From JAFAZJ01 sp050183765 (GTDB lineage: Bacteria > Pseudomonadota > Alphaproteobacteria > Reyranellales > Reyranellaceae), in contig JBFXAZ010000010.1 of NCBI GenBank assembly GCA_050183765.1, forward strand, positions 1 through 64,000: a DNA stretch of 64,000 bases, given 5' to 3'. Under the pieces are notes generated by a model that had not been told where the DNA came from, ran no database searches, and was given only the letters and a program-made list of their open reading frames with translations. Shown here piece by piece: positions 8,340 to 16,575 of the stretch (position 1 is its first letter; each line of letters begins with the position of its first letter). Made by a program: the position numbers and the translations under genes.

Positions 8340-8469
8340 GTGTCCCTCCTATGATGGCATGACGATGCCTAGCGTGACGGTCACCGACAAGCCGTATACT
8401 GCGCGCCGCATCCGCTGGCGAAACGGCGGCGTAGCAAGCACGAAGGCGAGCTTTGGGGGATCTGGGATC

Positions 8470-9327
8470 ATGCGCAGGCGTGTGATGGCGGCGCTCGCCG
8501 CGTGGCTGGCGGCGACGACGATGGCGGCCGCCCAGACGCCGGCCACGGTCGAGCGTGGACGCTACCTGGTCGAGACCATCGTCGCCTGCGGCAATTGCCA
8601 CACGCCCAAGGGACCGCAGGGCGACCTGCCGAACATGGCGCTGGCCGGCGGCTTCGTGATCGACGAGAAGCCCTTCACCGCCGTCGCGCCCAACATCACG
8701 CCCGATCCCGACACCGGCATCGGCAAGTGGACCGACGAACAGCTCTTCCTCGCCATCCGCGAGGGCAAGCGGCCGGACGGCTCACTGATCGGCCCGCCGA
8801 TGCCGTACTTCTTCTATCGCCAGCTCGCCGACGACGACGTGCGCGCGATGATCGCCTATCTGCGCACGGTGAAGCCGATCAGGAACGCGGTGACGCAGAA
8901 ATCGGTCTACCGCATCAAGCTGCCGCCGGCCTGGGGCCCGCCGGTGGGCACGATCAAGGCGCCGCCGCGCGGCGACAGGCTGGCCCACGGCGCCTATCTC
9001 GCCGGGCCGCTGGGTCATTGCCTGGAGTGCCACACGCCGTTGCGGCCGGACTTCATGCTCGACCTGACGAAGCTCGGCGCCGGCGGCCAGGCCTTCACCG
9101 GTCCCTGGGGCACCTCGGTCGCGGCCAACATCACGCCGCACAAGGATGTCGGCCTCGCCGACTGGAAGGACGCCGAGATCGAGCGCGCGATCCGCACCGG
9201 CGTGTCGAAGGACGGCCGCAAGCTCTTCCCGCCGATGGCCTACCCCTACTACGCGCGCATCGACAAGGAGGACATGGCGGCGCTGATCGCCTACCTGCGC
9301 TCCCTTCCACCTTCACGCGTAGAGTAG
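8470..9327 (+). CDS. Secreted diheme cytochrome c
   Basis: The 285-residue protein has a signal peptide (residues 1-21, ending AAA) and two heme attachment motifs, C40-G-N-C-H44 and C184-L-E-C-H188, one in each half. The first half contains GPPMPYFFY and the second PPMAYPYYARI, each carrying a likely axial Met after its heme. The tandem layout resembles the cytochrome subunit of membrane alcohol or aldehyde dehydrogenases, although those usually carry three hemes. It should act in the periplasm as an electron carrier. No dehydrogenase partner is adjacent on the same strand. The ATG at 8470 follows GGGGGA; the long upstream frame is not coding. Confidence 0.9.
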   Translation: MRRRVMAALAAWLAATTMAAAQTPATVERGRYLVETIVACGNCHTPKGPQGDLPNMALAGGFVIDEKPFTAVAPNITPDPDTGIGKWTDEQLFLAIREGKRPDGSLIGPPMPYFFYRQLADDDVRAMIAYLRTVKPIRNAVTQKSVYRIKLPPAWGPPVGTIKAPPRGDRLAHGAYLAGPLGHCLECHTPLRPDFMLDLTKLGAGGQAFTGPWGTSVAANITPHKDVGLADWKDAEIERAIRTGVSKDGRKLFPPMAYPYYARIDKEDMAALIAYLRSLPPSRVE

Positions 9328-9329
9328 CC

Positions 9330-9430
9330 GTCATCCTGAGCGGCAGCGAAGGATCCGGCGGTCGAAGGGTCAGTTCCATGCGTAGTATCCGTTCACACCA
9401 TCGCCAGGTCCTTCGCGTCGCCCAGGACTG
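9330..9430. repeat. Palindromic repeat family B, copy 2 (decayed right arm)
   Basis: The left arm GTCATCCTGAGCGGCAGCGAA is well conserved. The right arm is recognisable only as GGTCCTTCGCGTCGCCCAGGAC, so the hairpin is partly decayed. It fills the gap between the cytochrome and MFS genes. Confidence 0.7.
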
Positions 9431-9436
9431 CAGCCG

Positions 9437-10588
9437 ATGAGCCCCTGGCGGGTCGCGAGCGGCGGCCTTGCGGCGACCCTGATCGGCAACGGCCTCGGGC
9501 GCTTCGCCTACACGCCGCTGATCCCGGTGCTGATCGCCGCCGGCTGGTTCGCGCCGGCCGAGGCCTCGTATCTCGCCGCCGCCAATCTCGCCGGCTATCT
9601 CGTCGGCGCGCTGATCGCCGATCGCCTGTCGCGCCTGTTGGGCGGCACCGGCGCGATCCGCCTCGCCGCGGCGACGACCGCGGTCAGCCTGCTGGCCTGC
9701 GGCTGGAACCTCGACTTCGTCTGGTACGCCGGCTGGCGCTTTCTCGCCGGGGTCACCGGCGGCGTGCTGATGGTGCTGGCGGTGCCCGTCGTGCTGGCGG
9801 TCACCGCGCCGCAGCGGCGCGGCCGCGCCGCCGGCGTGGTGATCACCGGCATCGGCATCGGCATCACCGCCTCGGGCCTGCTGATCCCCGCGCTCGCATC
9901 CGCCGGGCCGCGCGCAATCTGGCTGGCGCTGGCGTCCGCCGCCGCGGCGCTGACCGCGTATATCTGGTTCGTCATCCCGCGCGAGCGCCTCGCCGTCACT
10001 TCGGCGGCGGCGCCTCCGCCGCGCCTGCCGCGCGCGGTGTGGCCGCTGCTGGCCGCCTATGGCTGCGACGCCATCGGCTTCATCCCGCACACGGTGTTCT
10101 GGATCGACTTCATCGCCCGCGCGCTGGGCCACGGCCTGGCGACGGGCGGCACGCACTGGATCGTCTTCGGCTGCGCCGTGGTGGCCGGGCCGCTGCTGTG
10201 CGGCCTGTTCGCCGACCGCTACGGCCTGGGGCTGGCCTTCCTGCTGTCGATGCTGGTGAAGGCGGCCGGCGTCGGCCTGCCGCTGCTGTCGACGCATCCG
10301 GTGGCGCTGTTCGCCTCCTCCGTGGTCGTGGGCCTGCTGGTCTCGGGCTCGACGTCGCTGTGCTCGGCATGGACCGCGGAGCTGGTCGGCATCGCCAGCC
10401 ATCGCCGCGTCTGGGGCTGGATGACCGGCGCCTTCGGTGTGGCGCTGGCCGGCGGCGCCTGGCTGCTGTCGCACATCTTCGCGCAGACCCACGCCTACGC
10501 GCCGCTCTTCGCCATCGGCGCCGGCGCGCTGGTGGCGGGCGTGGCGCTGAGCGGGCTCGCCCTCAGGCTGCGATCCGACTCACCCTGA
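9437..10588 (+). CDS. YbfB/YjiJ-family MFS transporter
   Basis: This 383-residue protein has about 12 hydrophobic segments. It begins with the family signature GNGLGRFAYTPLIPVL, a version of the 'GxGRFAYTPxLP' pattern of YbfB/YjiJ proteins. It should be an inner-membrane exporter of small molecules; the substrate is unknown. It stands alone between a family-B repeat and a two-gene secreted-protein unit. Confidence 0.88.
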   Translation: MSPWRVASGGLAATLIGNGLGRFAYTPLIPVLIAAGWFAPAEASYLAAANLAGYLVGALIADRLSRLLGGTGAIRLAAATTAVSLLACGWNLDFVWYAGWRFLAGVTGGVLMVLAVPVVLAVTAPQRRGRAAGVVITGIGIGITASGLLIPALASAGPRAIWLALASAAAALTAYIWFVIPRERLAVTSAAAPPPRLPRAVWPLLAAYGCDAIGFIPHTVFWIDFIARALGHGLATGGTHWIVFGCAVVAGPLLCGLFADRYGLGLAFLLSMLVKAAGVGLPLLSTHPVALFASSVVVGLLVSGSTSLCSAWTAELVGIASHRRVWGWMTGAFGVALAGGAWLLSHIFAQTHAYAPLFAIGAGALVAGVALSGLALRLRSDSP

Positions 10589-10640
10589 GCGCGAAGTCGT
10601 GGCATCCTGTGGCGGCCGTGATGGTCGTGGGGGCATCGTC

Positions 10641-11873
10641 ATGCGTGGCAGCAAGCGTTGTCGCTTACTTGCAGTGTCGGCTGCGGCGCTGGTCGCAGGT
10701 GCGCTGCCGCACGCGGGCGCGAAGGCCCAGGAACTCTCGCTGCCCGACATGTCGGGACTCTGCGCCCAGGTCGCCAAGGCGAGCGAGGCCGCCCTCAAGG
10801 ACTTCGAGAGCCGCCTCGCCGGGGAACTCGAGAGAATGAGGGCCAACGACAACAGCAACCCCCTGATCGAGATCCGCTCCCAGCTGCGCGGCGTCAGGAA
10901 CCGGATTGCCGCGGAGCAGGCGCTGATCAAGGATTTCGAGGCGCAGATCGCCCAGGCCCGATACCCGGTCGGCGCGTCGGCCCTCGACGCCAGCATCAAG
11001 GAGCAGGAAAGGCTGCTCGTCGAGGTACAGGCAAAACGGCTGGCGATCCAATCCGGCACCGACGGCAAGACGGGCATCGACGAGCTGCAGCGGCTGATCG
11101 CCGAGATCGACCGCAGGGTCGCCACCAACGATTTCGCGACCGGCGCCGAGCGCGCGGCCGCCGCGACCGATCGCACGCGCTACACCGCCGCCTTGCAGGC
11201 TCGCATGACCGAGAAGGCGGGCCTCGCGACAGAGTTCGCGGCGAAGCGCGACGAGCTGGCCCGCCTGAAACGCGAGCGCGACAGTCTCAATCCCCAGTCG
11301 GCGGCCAAGATAAAGAACCTGGAGACCCAGCTTGCATCGACCAACAAGCGGCTGGACCGTCTGCGCTCTGAAGAAGAAGCGCTGCGCGACAAGGAAGACA
11401 AGCTTCGCAAGCACTACGCGACGATTTCCCTGGGCGAGGCCGAGGTACGGGGCTGCATCGCCGATCGCCGCAGGGTGCTGGCGGCGGCGACCCAGCCGAC
11501 GCCGCCGACCAAGCCCGATGATCCCAAGACGCCTGGCACGCCACCGCCCGCGTCGGCTGCCACCGCGACATTCAGCCTGGGCGGCGTGTGGAACGGCCAG
11601 TGCAACGGCTCTTTCGCCGTCAGCGGCCAGTTCACCATCAATGCGGCGTCCGGCAAGGTCAACGGCACCTACACCGGCGGCGATTCGGGCGCCATCGGCG
11701 GGCAGATCAGCGGCTCGGGCCAGCTCGACGCCTCCGGTGCTGGCGGCGGCGGCGGGCGCAGCGTGCGCTGGACCGGCAGCGTCACGCGGAGCGGCAGCCG
11801 CTGGTTGGGCGCGGGCCGCTGGAGCAGCAGCGGCAACAGCCTCGCCTGCGACGGCTCGTGGCAGTCGCGATGA
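10641..11873 (+). CDS. Exported coiled-coil protein of unknown function
   Basis: The 410-residue product starts at 10641 after a GGGGG ribosome site. It has a signal peptide (about residues 1-29, ending AGAKA). Residues about 40-285 are rich in charged heptads, with two long stretches (QALIKDFEAQIAQA and LETQLASTNKRLDRLRSEEEAL), and are probably a long coiled coil. A Pro/Thr linker (about 295-320) leads to a C-terminal Gly/Ser-rich beta domain (GGVWNGQCNGSF to ACDGSW). Two Cys in that domain could form a disulfide. It overlaps the next gene by four bases (ATGA), so the two periplasmic proteins probably act together. I do not recognise either family. Confidence 0.75.
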   Translation: MRGSKRCRLLAVSAAALVAGALPHAGAKAQELSLPDMSGLCAQVAKASEAALKDFESRLAGELERMRANDNSNPLIEIRSQLRGVRNRIAAEQALIKDFEAQIAQARYPVGASALDASIKEQERLLVEVQAKRLAIQSGTDGKTGIDELQRLIAEIDRRVATNDFATGAERAAAATDRTRYTAALQARMTEKAGLATEFAAKRDELARLKRERDSLNPQSAAKIKNLETQLASTNKRLDRLRSEEEALRDKEDKLRKHYATISLGEAEVRGCIADRRRVLAAATQPTPPTKPDDPKTPGTPPPASAATATFSLGGVWNGQCNGSFAVSGQFTINAASGKVNGTYTGGDSGAIGGQISGSGQLDASGAGGGGGRSVRWTGSVTRSGSRWLGAGRWSSSGNSLACDGSWQSR

Positions 11874-13021
11874 GCGCGTTGCGCCTGCTTGCCGCGGCCC
11901 TGCTGTTCGTCGCGGCCGCGGCGCAGGCGCAGGTCAAGCCGGCCGGCAGCGACGCCGCCCGGGCCGCCGCGCTGGTACCGCTGCTGGAACTGCAGGACAT
12001 GATCCATGCCGCGAAGGTGACGCGCGCCGGCATGACGGCGGCTCAGGCCGATGCCGCGCTCAAGGCGACGGCCTCGACCTGGCTGCGGCAGCCGCCGACG
12101 ACGACCGAGGCCGAGCTGCTGCGCGCGCTGCGCGACGAAACCGAATCGGTGCTCGACTACGCCAGCCTGCGCGTCGCCGCCGCCACGCGCTGGCCGCCCG
12201 ACCGGCCCGCCGACGTCTACAAGGCGCTGGCCAATGAGCGCCTCGAGCGACTGAACGCGGCGCTGCGCGACGCGCCGACAACGCGCACGGCGCTGGTCGA
12301 CATCCTCGAGAAGGCCGTCGAGGTGATCGGTTGGACCGAAGCTCGCCCGGCGCTGGACGCCGCGCACAACCCGTTCGCGGGATGCTACGACCGGGCGGTG
12401 CTGGCCGCCGTGCCATCATCGGCGCAGATGCCCGGCCTGAACACGCCGCCGCCGCGGCCGCAGGCGCCGCCATCGGCACTCGCACCAGGCAAGCTCGCCA
12501 GCTCCCCGACGCCGCCGGCCAAGCCGCCGCAGAAGCCGCCGCCGGTCGGCAAGCCGGCGATCGCCAATCCTCCGCCGCCCGTCGCCGCCAAGCCGCCGCC
12601 GCCGTTACCGCCAGGCACCTTGAAGCTGACGTATTTCGGCCTGTTCGACGATCGCGTCGGGCCGCGCGGTCTCGTCGCCAGCGGCAGGCCCGACGGCCGC
12701 TTCGTGCTGACGATCGACGTCGGCAAGCTCAGCTCGCGCGAGCTGATGTATATCGGGCTGCAGGCGATGGATGCCAACAGCCGGCCGGTGGGCCCGATCT
12801 GGCACACGAGGGATTCCGCCCGGCCGCTGCTGCTCGTGGTCGCGGGCGACCAGTGGCTGAACACCGGCCATGTCGGCGGATTGGCCAGCCTCGACGGGCC
12901 GGAGATCGACCTGATCCTGTTCGCCGACAACGCGCCCGAGCCCACCGCGGTCAACGCCTTCATCGTCGAGGCCGGCTTCGCCGACGGCTCGATCGCGCGC
13001 CAGCTCGCGAAGTCGCGCTAG
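11870..13021 (+). CDS. Exported protein with proline-rich linker, unknown function
   Basis: This 383-residue protein has a signal peptide (about residues 1-20, LLFVAAAAQAQ) and a helical N-terminal domain to about residue 175. A strongly proline-rich linker follows (about 183-245, repeated PPP and KPP), then a C-terminal beta-rich domain (LKLTYFGLFDDRVGPRGLV). The linker resembles those that span periplasm or cell wall. It is translationally coupled to the upstream coiled-coil gene. Its end overlaps the convergent dioxygenase gene by four bases. Function unknown; a cell-envelope role is inferred from the signal peptide and linker. Confidence 0.72.
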   Translation: MSALRLLAAALLFVAAAAQAQVKPAGSDAARAAALVPLLELQDMIHAAKVTRAGMTAAQADAALKATASTWLRQPPTTTEAELLRALRDETESVLDYASLRVAAATRWPPDRPADVYKALANERLERLNAALRDAPTTRTALVDILEKAVEVIGWTEARPALDAAHNPFAGCYDRAVLAAVPSSAQMPGLNTPPPRPQAPPSALAPGKLASSPTPPAKPPQKPPPVGKPAIANPPPPVAAKPPPPLPPGTLKLTYFGLFDDRVGPRGLVASGRPDGRFVLTIDVGKLSSRELMYIGLQAMDANSRPVGPIWHTRDSARPLLLVVAGDQWLNTGHVGGLASLDGPEIDLILFADNAPEPTAVNAFIVEAGFADGSIARQLAKSR

Positions 13022-14076
13022 ACCGCCTCGAGCGGCGCGTTGAGGCTCACGGTGCCGGGCACGATGATGCCGCCGCGGTCGCCGATGTCGACCTTGCCGT
13101 AGCGTTGCGCGAAGACCGGCGGCAGCGGGCGCGCGCCGGGCACGGCGAGCCACAGGCGCAGCAGGTGACGGCGCTTATCCGGCTCGGCCCAGTCCTCGAA
13201 GCCGGTGCGGTCGTGCAGCAGGGTGTGGTTGTGCACGAACTGCATGTCGCCGGGCCGGAACTCCATGTGCAGGTTGAGCGCGGGGTCGTTGGCGAGATCG
13301 TCGAACAGGTTCAGCGCCTCGATCTTTTCGGGCGTCAGCCGCGGCGCGCCGTCGATGCGCTGGGCGCTGTCGATGTACTGGCGCTGGTAGATCGCGGTGA
13401 GCTGGCCGGCGTGCCAGCTGAACACCGGGATCTCGAACCACGGCTTCATGCCCACAGGCACCTCGCCGCGCCGGTCGGTGGCGAGCGGCTCGAACAGCAG
13501 CGCCAGCAGGTCGGGCCGCCGCTTGCGCATCTCGTTGAAGATGGTCGTCGAGCTCACCAGGGTCGACAGCCCGCCGCTCTTCGCCGTCTTCAGGCAGAGC
13601 AGTGCGACCACGTCGCAGGAATCGGTGTGGTAGGTCTGCCGCTCGTTGGTCTGATAGATGCGCACGTTGGGATCGGTGCTGCTCAGCCCCATGTCCTTGA
13701 CGTGCCCCAGCACATGGCCCCTGGCGTTCTGCGAGCGCGCGTTGCCGATATGCGCGCCGATGCCGTAGTACGCCGTCGCCGCCTCGCGCACGCTCCAATC
13801 CTGCAGCGGCAGGCCGCGCAGCAGGAAGAAGCCGCGGCCCTCGAGCAGGTCCTCGCGCGCCGCCTTGAGCTTCGCTCCCAGGCTCGGCAGCGGAAAATCA
13901 TGCGCGGTGATCGAGGCGATGTCGGCCTCGCGCGCCACCAGCGGCCGGGTCGCGGCGACGATCTCGGCGAGATCGTCCGTCGTCAGCGTCACGATCCAGT
14001 CGGTGCGCCGGGCCATCTCGGGGCCGTACCAGGCGGCCGCATTGGTCTGCTCGGGGGGAAGGTCTACGGGACTCAT
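13018..14076 (-). CDS. TauD/TfdA-family Fe(II)/2-oxoglutarate dioxygenase
   Basis: The 352-residue protein has the facial triad of this family: H150-x-D152 in YHTDSCD, and a distal His at about 288 in HNHTLLHDR. A 2-oxoglutarate-binding Arg is likely in the following RRHLLRLW. It also shows the RGFFLLRGLP strand typical of clavaminate-synthase-like members. It is cytoplasmic, with no signal peptide. The substrate is not predictable. Convergent with the proline-rich protein gene, and followed upstream by a family-A repeat. Confidence 0.9.
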   Translation of the reverse strand: MSPVDLPPEQTNAAAWYGPEMARRTDWIVTLTTDDLAEIVAATRPLVAREADIASITAHDFPLPSLGAKLKAAREDLLEGRGFFLLRGLPLQDWSVREAATAYYGIGAHIGNARSQNARGHVLGHVKDMGLSSTDPNVRIYQTNERQTYHTDSCDVVALLCLKTAKSGGLSTLVSSTTIFNEMRKRRPDLLALLFEPLATDRRGEVPVGMKPWFEIPVFSWHAGQLTAIYQRQYIDSAQRIDGAPRLTPEKIEALNLFDDLANDPALNLHMEFRPGDMQFVHNHTLLHDRTGFEDWAEPDKRRHLLRLWLAVPGARPLPPVFAQRYGKVDIGDRGGIIVPGTVSLNAPLEAV

Positions 14077-14104
14077 CGCGTTTCCTCGTTATTTGTTCCA
14101 ACCC

Positions 14105-14251
14105 TACCTTCCCCCGCTGGCGGGGGAAGGTGCCCGAAGGGCGGATGGGGGGGGCCCCGGCATCGCGGTCAGGCGCGATGGCTGACGGTGTCGCGCGTCC
14201 CACCCCGATCCGGCGCTTCGCGCCACCTTCCCCCGCCAGCGGGGGAAGGTA
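14105..14251. repeat. Palindromic repeat family A, copy 2
   Basis: Both ends are hairpins: TACCTTCCCCCGC/GCGGGGGAAGG on the left and CACCTTCCCCCGC/GCGGGGGAAGGTA on the right. The internal blocks GAAGGGCGGATG and CCGATCCGGCGCTTCGCG match the family, and the central spacer is unique. It lies between divergent-facing ends of the dioxygenase and leuB genes. Confidence 0.8.
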
Positions 14252-14257
14252 GAAATC

Positions 14258-15388
14258 CTAGGCACTCGCCAGGGCCGCGACGACGGCGTCGCCCATGCCT
14301 GTGGTCGACAGGGTGGGCGCGCCCTTGGCGGCAAGATCGGCCGTCCGCGCGCCGGACGCCAGCACCTTGTCAACCGCGCGCTCCAGCCTCGCGGCGTCCT
14401 CGGCCTGCCCCAGGGTCTCGCGCAGGCACATCGCGAAGCTCAGGATCGCCGCCAGCGGATTGGCCAGCGACTTGCCCGCGATATCCGGCGCGCTGCCGTG
14501 AATCGGCTCGTAGAGCGCGCGCCGCCGTCCATGCGCATCCTTCGCCGACAGCGAGGCCGAGGGCAGCATGCCCAGCGAGCCGGTGATCATCGCCCCGCAA
14601 TCGCTCAGCAGATCGCCGAACAGATTGTCGGTGACGATCACGTCGAACTGCTTGGGCCAGCGAATGAGCTGCATGGCGCAATTGTCGGCCAGCATGTGGT
14701 GCAGCGTGACATCGGCGAACTCGGCATCGTGCACGCGCTGCACGACGCGCCGCCACATCGCGCCCGCCTCCATGACATTGGCCTTGTCGACCGAATGCAC
14801 GTGGCCCGGCTTGCCCTCGGCCTTGCGCTGGCGCGCCAGCTCGAAGGCGAAGCGCGCGACGCGCTCGACCTCTTTCGACGTGTAGACATGCGTGTTGACG
14901 CCGCGCTCGGTGCCGTCGGGCAGGGTCTCCACGCCGCGCGGCTCGCCGAAATAGACGCCGGCGGTGAGCTCGCGCACGAACACCAGGTCGACGCCGTCGA
15001 CCACCTCGGGCTTCAGCGACGAGGCCGAGAGCAGCGCCGAATTGGCCTTGATCGGGCGCACATTGGCGAAGACGTCGAGCGCCTTGCGCATGGTCAGCAG
15101 GCTGCCCTTCTTGCGCTCGGCGGCGGAGATGGTTGCCTGCTGGGCAAGCGAGCCCGTCGCGCCGAACAGCACGGCGTCGGCCGAATTGATCTCGGCCCAG
15201 GTCTCGTCGGGCATCAGGCTGCCGAACGTCTCCCACGAGGCCATGCCGAAGGGCCGTTCGCGGATCTCGATCGGCGCCTGCCGCCTGTCGCGAAACCATT
15301 CCGCGACCTTGCGCACCTCGCCCATCACCTCAGGCCCGATGCCGTCGCCGGGCAGGATCAGCAGGCGGTAGGTGTTGGATGCGGGCAT
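14258..15388 (-). CDS. leuB: 3-isopropylmalate dehydrogenase (or close tartrate/isocitrate-type paralogue)
   Basis: The 376-residue enzyme matches the isocitrate/isopropylmalate dehydrogenase family. It has the LPGDGIGPEV start, VRELTAGVYFGEPRG substrate segment, VDKANVMEAGAMWRRVV with the catalytic Lys, and TDNLFGDLLSDCGAMITGSLGMLPSASL with the metal-binding Asp residues. The ending EPIHGSAPDIAGKSLANPLA is typical of NAD-dependent LeuB. It would oxidatively decarboxylate 3-isopropylmalate in leucine synthesis. leuC and leuD are not adjacent, so a paralogue with another 2-hydroxy-acid substrate is possible. Confidence 0.88.
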   Translation of the reverse strand: MPASNTYRLLILPGDGIGPEVMGEVRKVAEWFRDRRQAPIEIRERPFGMASWETFGSLMPDETWAEINSADAVLFGATGSLAQQATISAAERKKGSLLTMRKALDVFANVRPIKANSALLSASSLKPEVVDGVDLVFVRELTAGVYFGEPRGVETLPDGTERGVNTHVYTSKEVERVARFAFELARQRKAEGKPGHVHSVDKANVMEAGAMWRRVVQRVHDAEFADVTLHHMLADNCAMQLIRWPKQFDVIVTDNLFGDLLSDCGAMITGSLGMLPSASLSAKDAHGRRRALYEPIHGSAPDIAGKSLANPLAAILSFAMCLRETLGQAEDAARLERAVDKVLASGARTADLAAKGAPTLSTTGMGDAVVAALASA

Positions 15389-15443
15389 GACGGGACTCCG
15401 GCGGAAAATGCCGGCGGAGAATCGACTCCGCGGAGGCCCCGCG

Positions 15444-15857
15444 TCAACCCGAGGTCTGGCCGGGCACGCAGACGTATTCGAGCTTCAGCCCGTCCGGGTC
15501 GGCAAAGAACACCGCGTAGTAGCCGGCGCCGTATTGCGGGTAGTCGGCGGGCGCGTCGAGGATGCGCGCGCCGATGCGCAGCAGCTCGGCGTGCAGCCTG
15601 TCGACGTCCGCGCGGCTCTCGGCCGCCCAGGCGAGATGATGCAGGCCCGGCGTGTAGCGATCGTGCGGCACGTCCCGCCGCGCCGGCTTGATGCCGATGG
15701 AGCAGAACAGGCACGGCCCATCGCGATCCCAGTCGATGCCGTCGGCCTGCGCGCGCGTGCAGCGATAGCCCATGAAGCCCAGCACCGCGTCGTAGAACGG
15801 CCGCGAGACGGCGAGGTCGCGCACGGTGAGATCGATATGATGGATCACGCCGCGCAT
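15444..15857 (-). CDS. VOC-family (glyoxalase/bleomycin-resistance fold) protein
   Basis: This 137-residue protein shows the paired beta-alpha-beta-beta-beta modules of VOC proteins. It begins IHHIDLTVRDL, with a metal-ligand candidate His, then GLHHLAWAAES and an ending DPDGLKLEYVCVPG with a candidate Glu ligand. The ATG at 15857 is chosen because everything upstream in frame is family-A repeat sequence. Possible roles are a glyoxalase-like lyase or dioxygenase-like enzyme; the substrate is unknown. Confidence 0.85.
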   Translation of the reverse strand: MRGVIHHIDLTVRDLAVSRPFYDAVLGFMGYRCTRAQADGIDWDRDGPCLFCSIGIKPARRDVPHDRYTPGLHHLAWAAESRADVDRLHAELLRIGARILDAPADYPQYGAGYYAVFFADPDGLKLEYVCVPGQTSG

Positions 15858-15878
15858 GACGGCCTCTTTCGCTAGATT

Positions 15879-16031
15879 CCTTCTCCCCGCGAAGGCGGGG
15901 AGAAGGTGCCCGAAGGGCGGATGAGGGGCTTCGCGGAGTCTCGATACCATCGCTGTTTGTCGTTGCGCGAGAAGCCCCTCATCCGCCTCGCTGGCGCTCG
16001 GCACCTTCTCCCCGCCTTCGCGGGGAGAAGG
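15879..16031. repeat. Palindromic repeat family A, copy 3 (best preserved)
   Basis: Each end is a 28-bp hairpin with 12-bp arms (CCTTCTCCCCGC/GCGGGGAGAAGG) and a 4-base loop, at 15879-15906 and 16004-16031. Conserved GGGCGGATGAGGGGCTTCGC and its inverted partner flank a unique centre, so the whole 153-bp element is a large inverted repeat. Structure and dispersal resemble a REP/MITE element. Confidence 0.85.
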
Positions 16032-16050
16032 GGGGAACACCCTTCGCTCC

Positions 16051-16572
16051 TCAGACGCGCCGGTGCTCCACCACCCACAGGTCGCGGATCTGGCCCGGCC
16101 GGCGCTCCAGGCCGGCGCGCTGGATCGTCATGCCCATGGCGCGCGCCACCGCCTGCGAGCGTGCGTTGTCCGGGCGGATCAGGGCGCCGATGCGCGGCAG
16201 TCCGGCACAGACAAAGCCCCAGTCGAGCGCCGCGCGCGCGGCTTCGCGTGCGTAGCCCTTGCCCTGCGTGTCGGGATGCATCGTCCAGATCGTGTCGGTG
16301 ATCTCCAGCGAATCGAGCCAGCGCAGGCCGCAATGGCCCACCAGTCGCCCCGTGTCCCGCTCGATCACCGCCCAGGGCGCATAGCCGTGGGCGTTCCAGC
16401 GCTGCTCGTACTCCCGGATCTGCGCGCGCTGCTGCGCCACCGGATCCTCGGTCGGCTCGGGCATCAGCCAGGCGTCGACATCGGGATGGTAGCGCACCGC
16501 GGCATAGGCCTCGGCGTCGGCCGGCACGAACGGCCGCAGGTGCAGCCGCGCGGTATCGAGCATGGGACGCAT
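16051..16572 (-). CDS. GNAT-family N-acetyltransferase (RimJ/RimL type)
   Basis: The 173-residue protein has the RimJ/RimL pattern: an N-terminal TARLHLRPFVPADAEAY, a central GHCGLRW strand and the acetyl-CoA loop QGKGYAREAARAAL. The C terminus contains IRPDNARSQAVARAMGM, which is usual for the family. It probably acetylates a protein N terminus or small amine. A clear paralogue lies at 21701-22267 on the same strand, on the other side of the low-GC helicase island. It sits 3 bases downstream of the exported protein gene at 16576. Confidence 0.9.
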   Translation of the reverse strand: MRPMLDTARLHLRPFVPADAEAYAAVRYHPDVDAWLMPEPTEDPVAQQRAQIREYEQRWNAHGYAPWAVIERDTGRLVGHCGLRWLDSLEITDTIWTMHPDTQGKGYAREAARAALDWGFVCAGLPRIGALIRPDNARSQAVARAMGMTIQRAGLERRPGQIRDLWVVEHRRV

Positions 16573-16575
16573 CCA

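Noticed and set aside
12480..12615. Proline-rich stretch as a frameshift or repeat artefact
   Set aside because: The frame is open on both sides and the composition fits an envelope-spanning linker, so it is kept as part of the coding region.
14258..15388. Call as isocitrate or tartrate dehydrogenase
   Set aside because: The motif set fits isopropylmalate dehydrogenase best, though without leuCD nearby a paralogue cannot be excluded.
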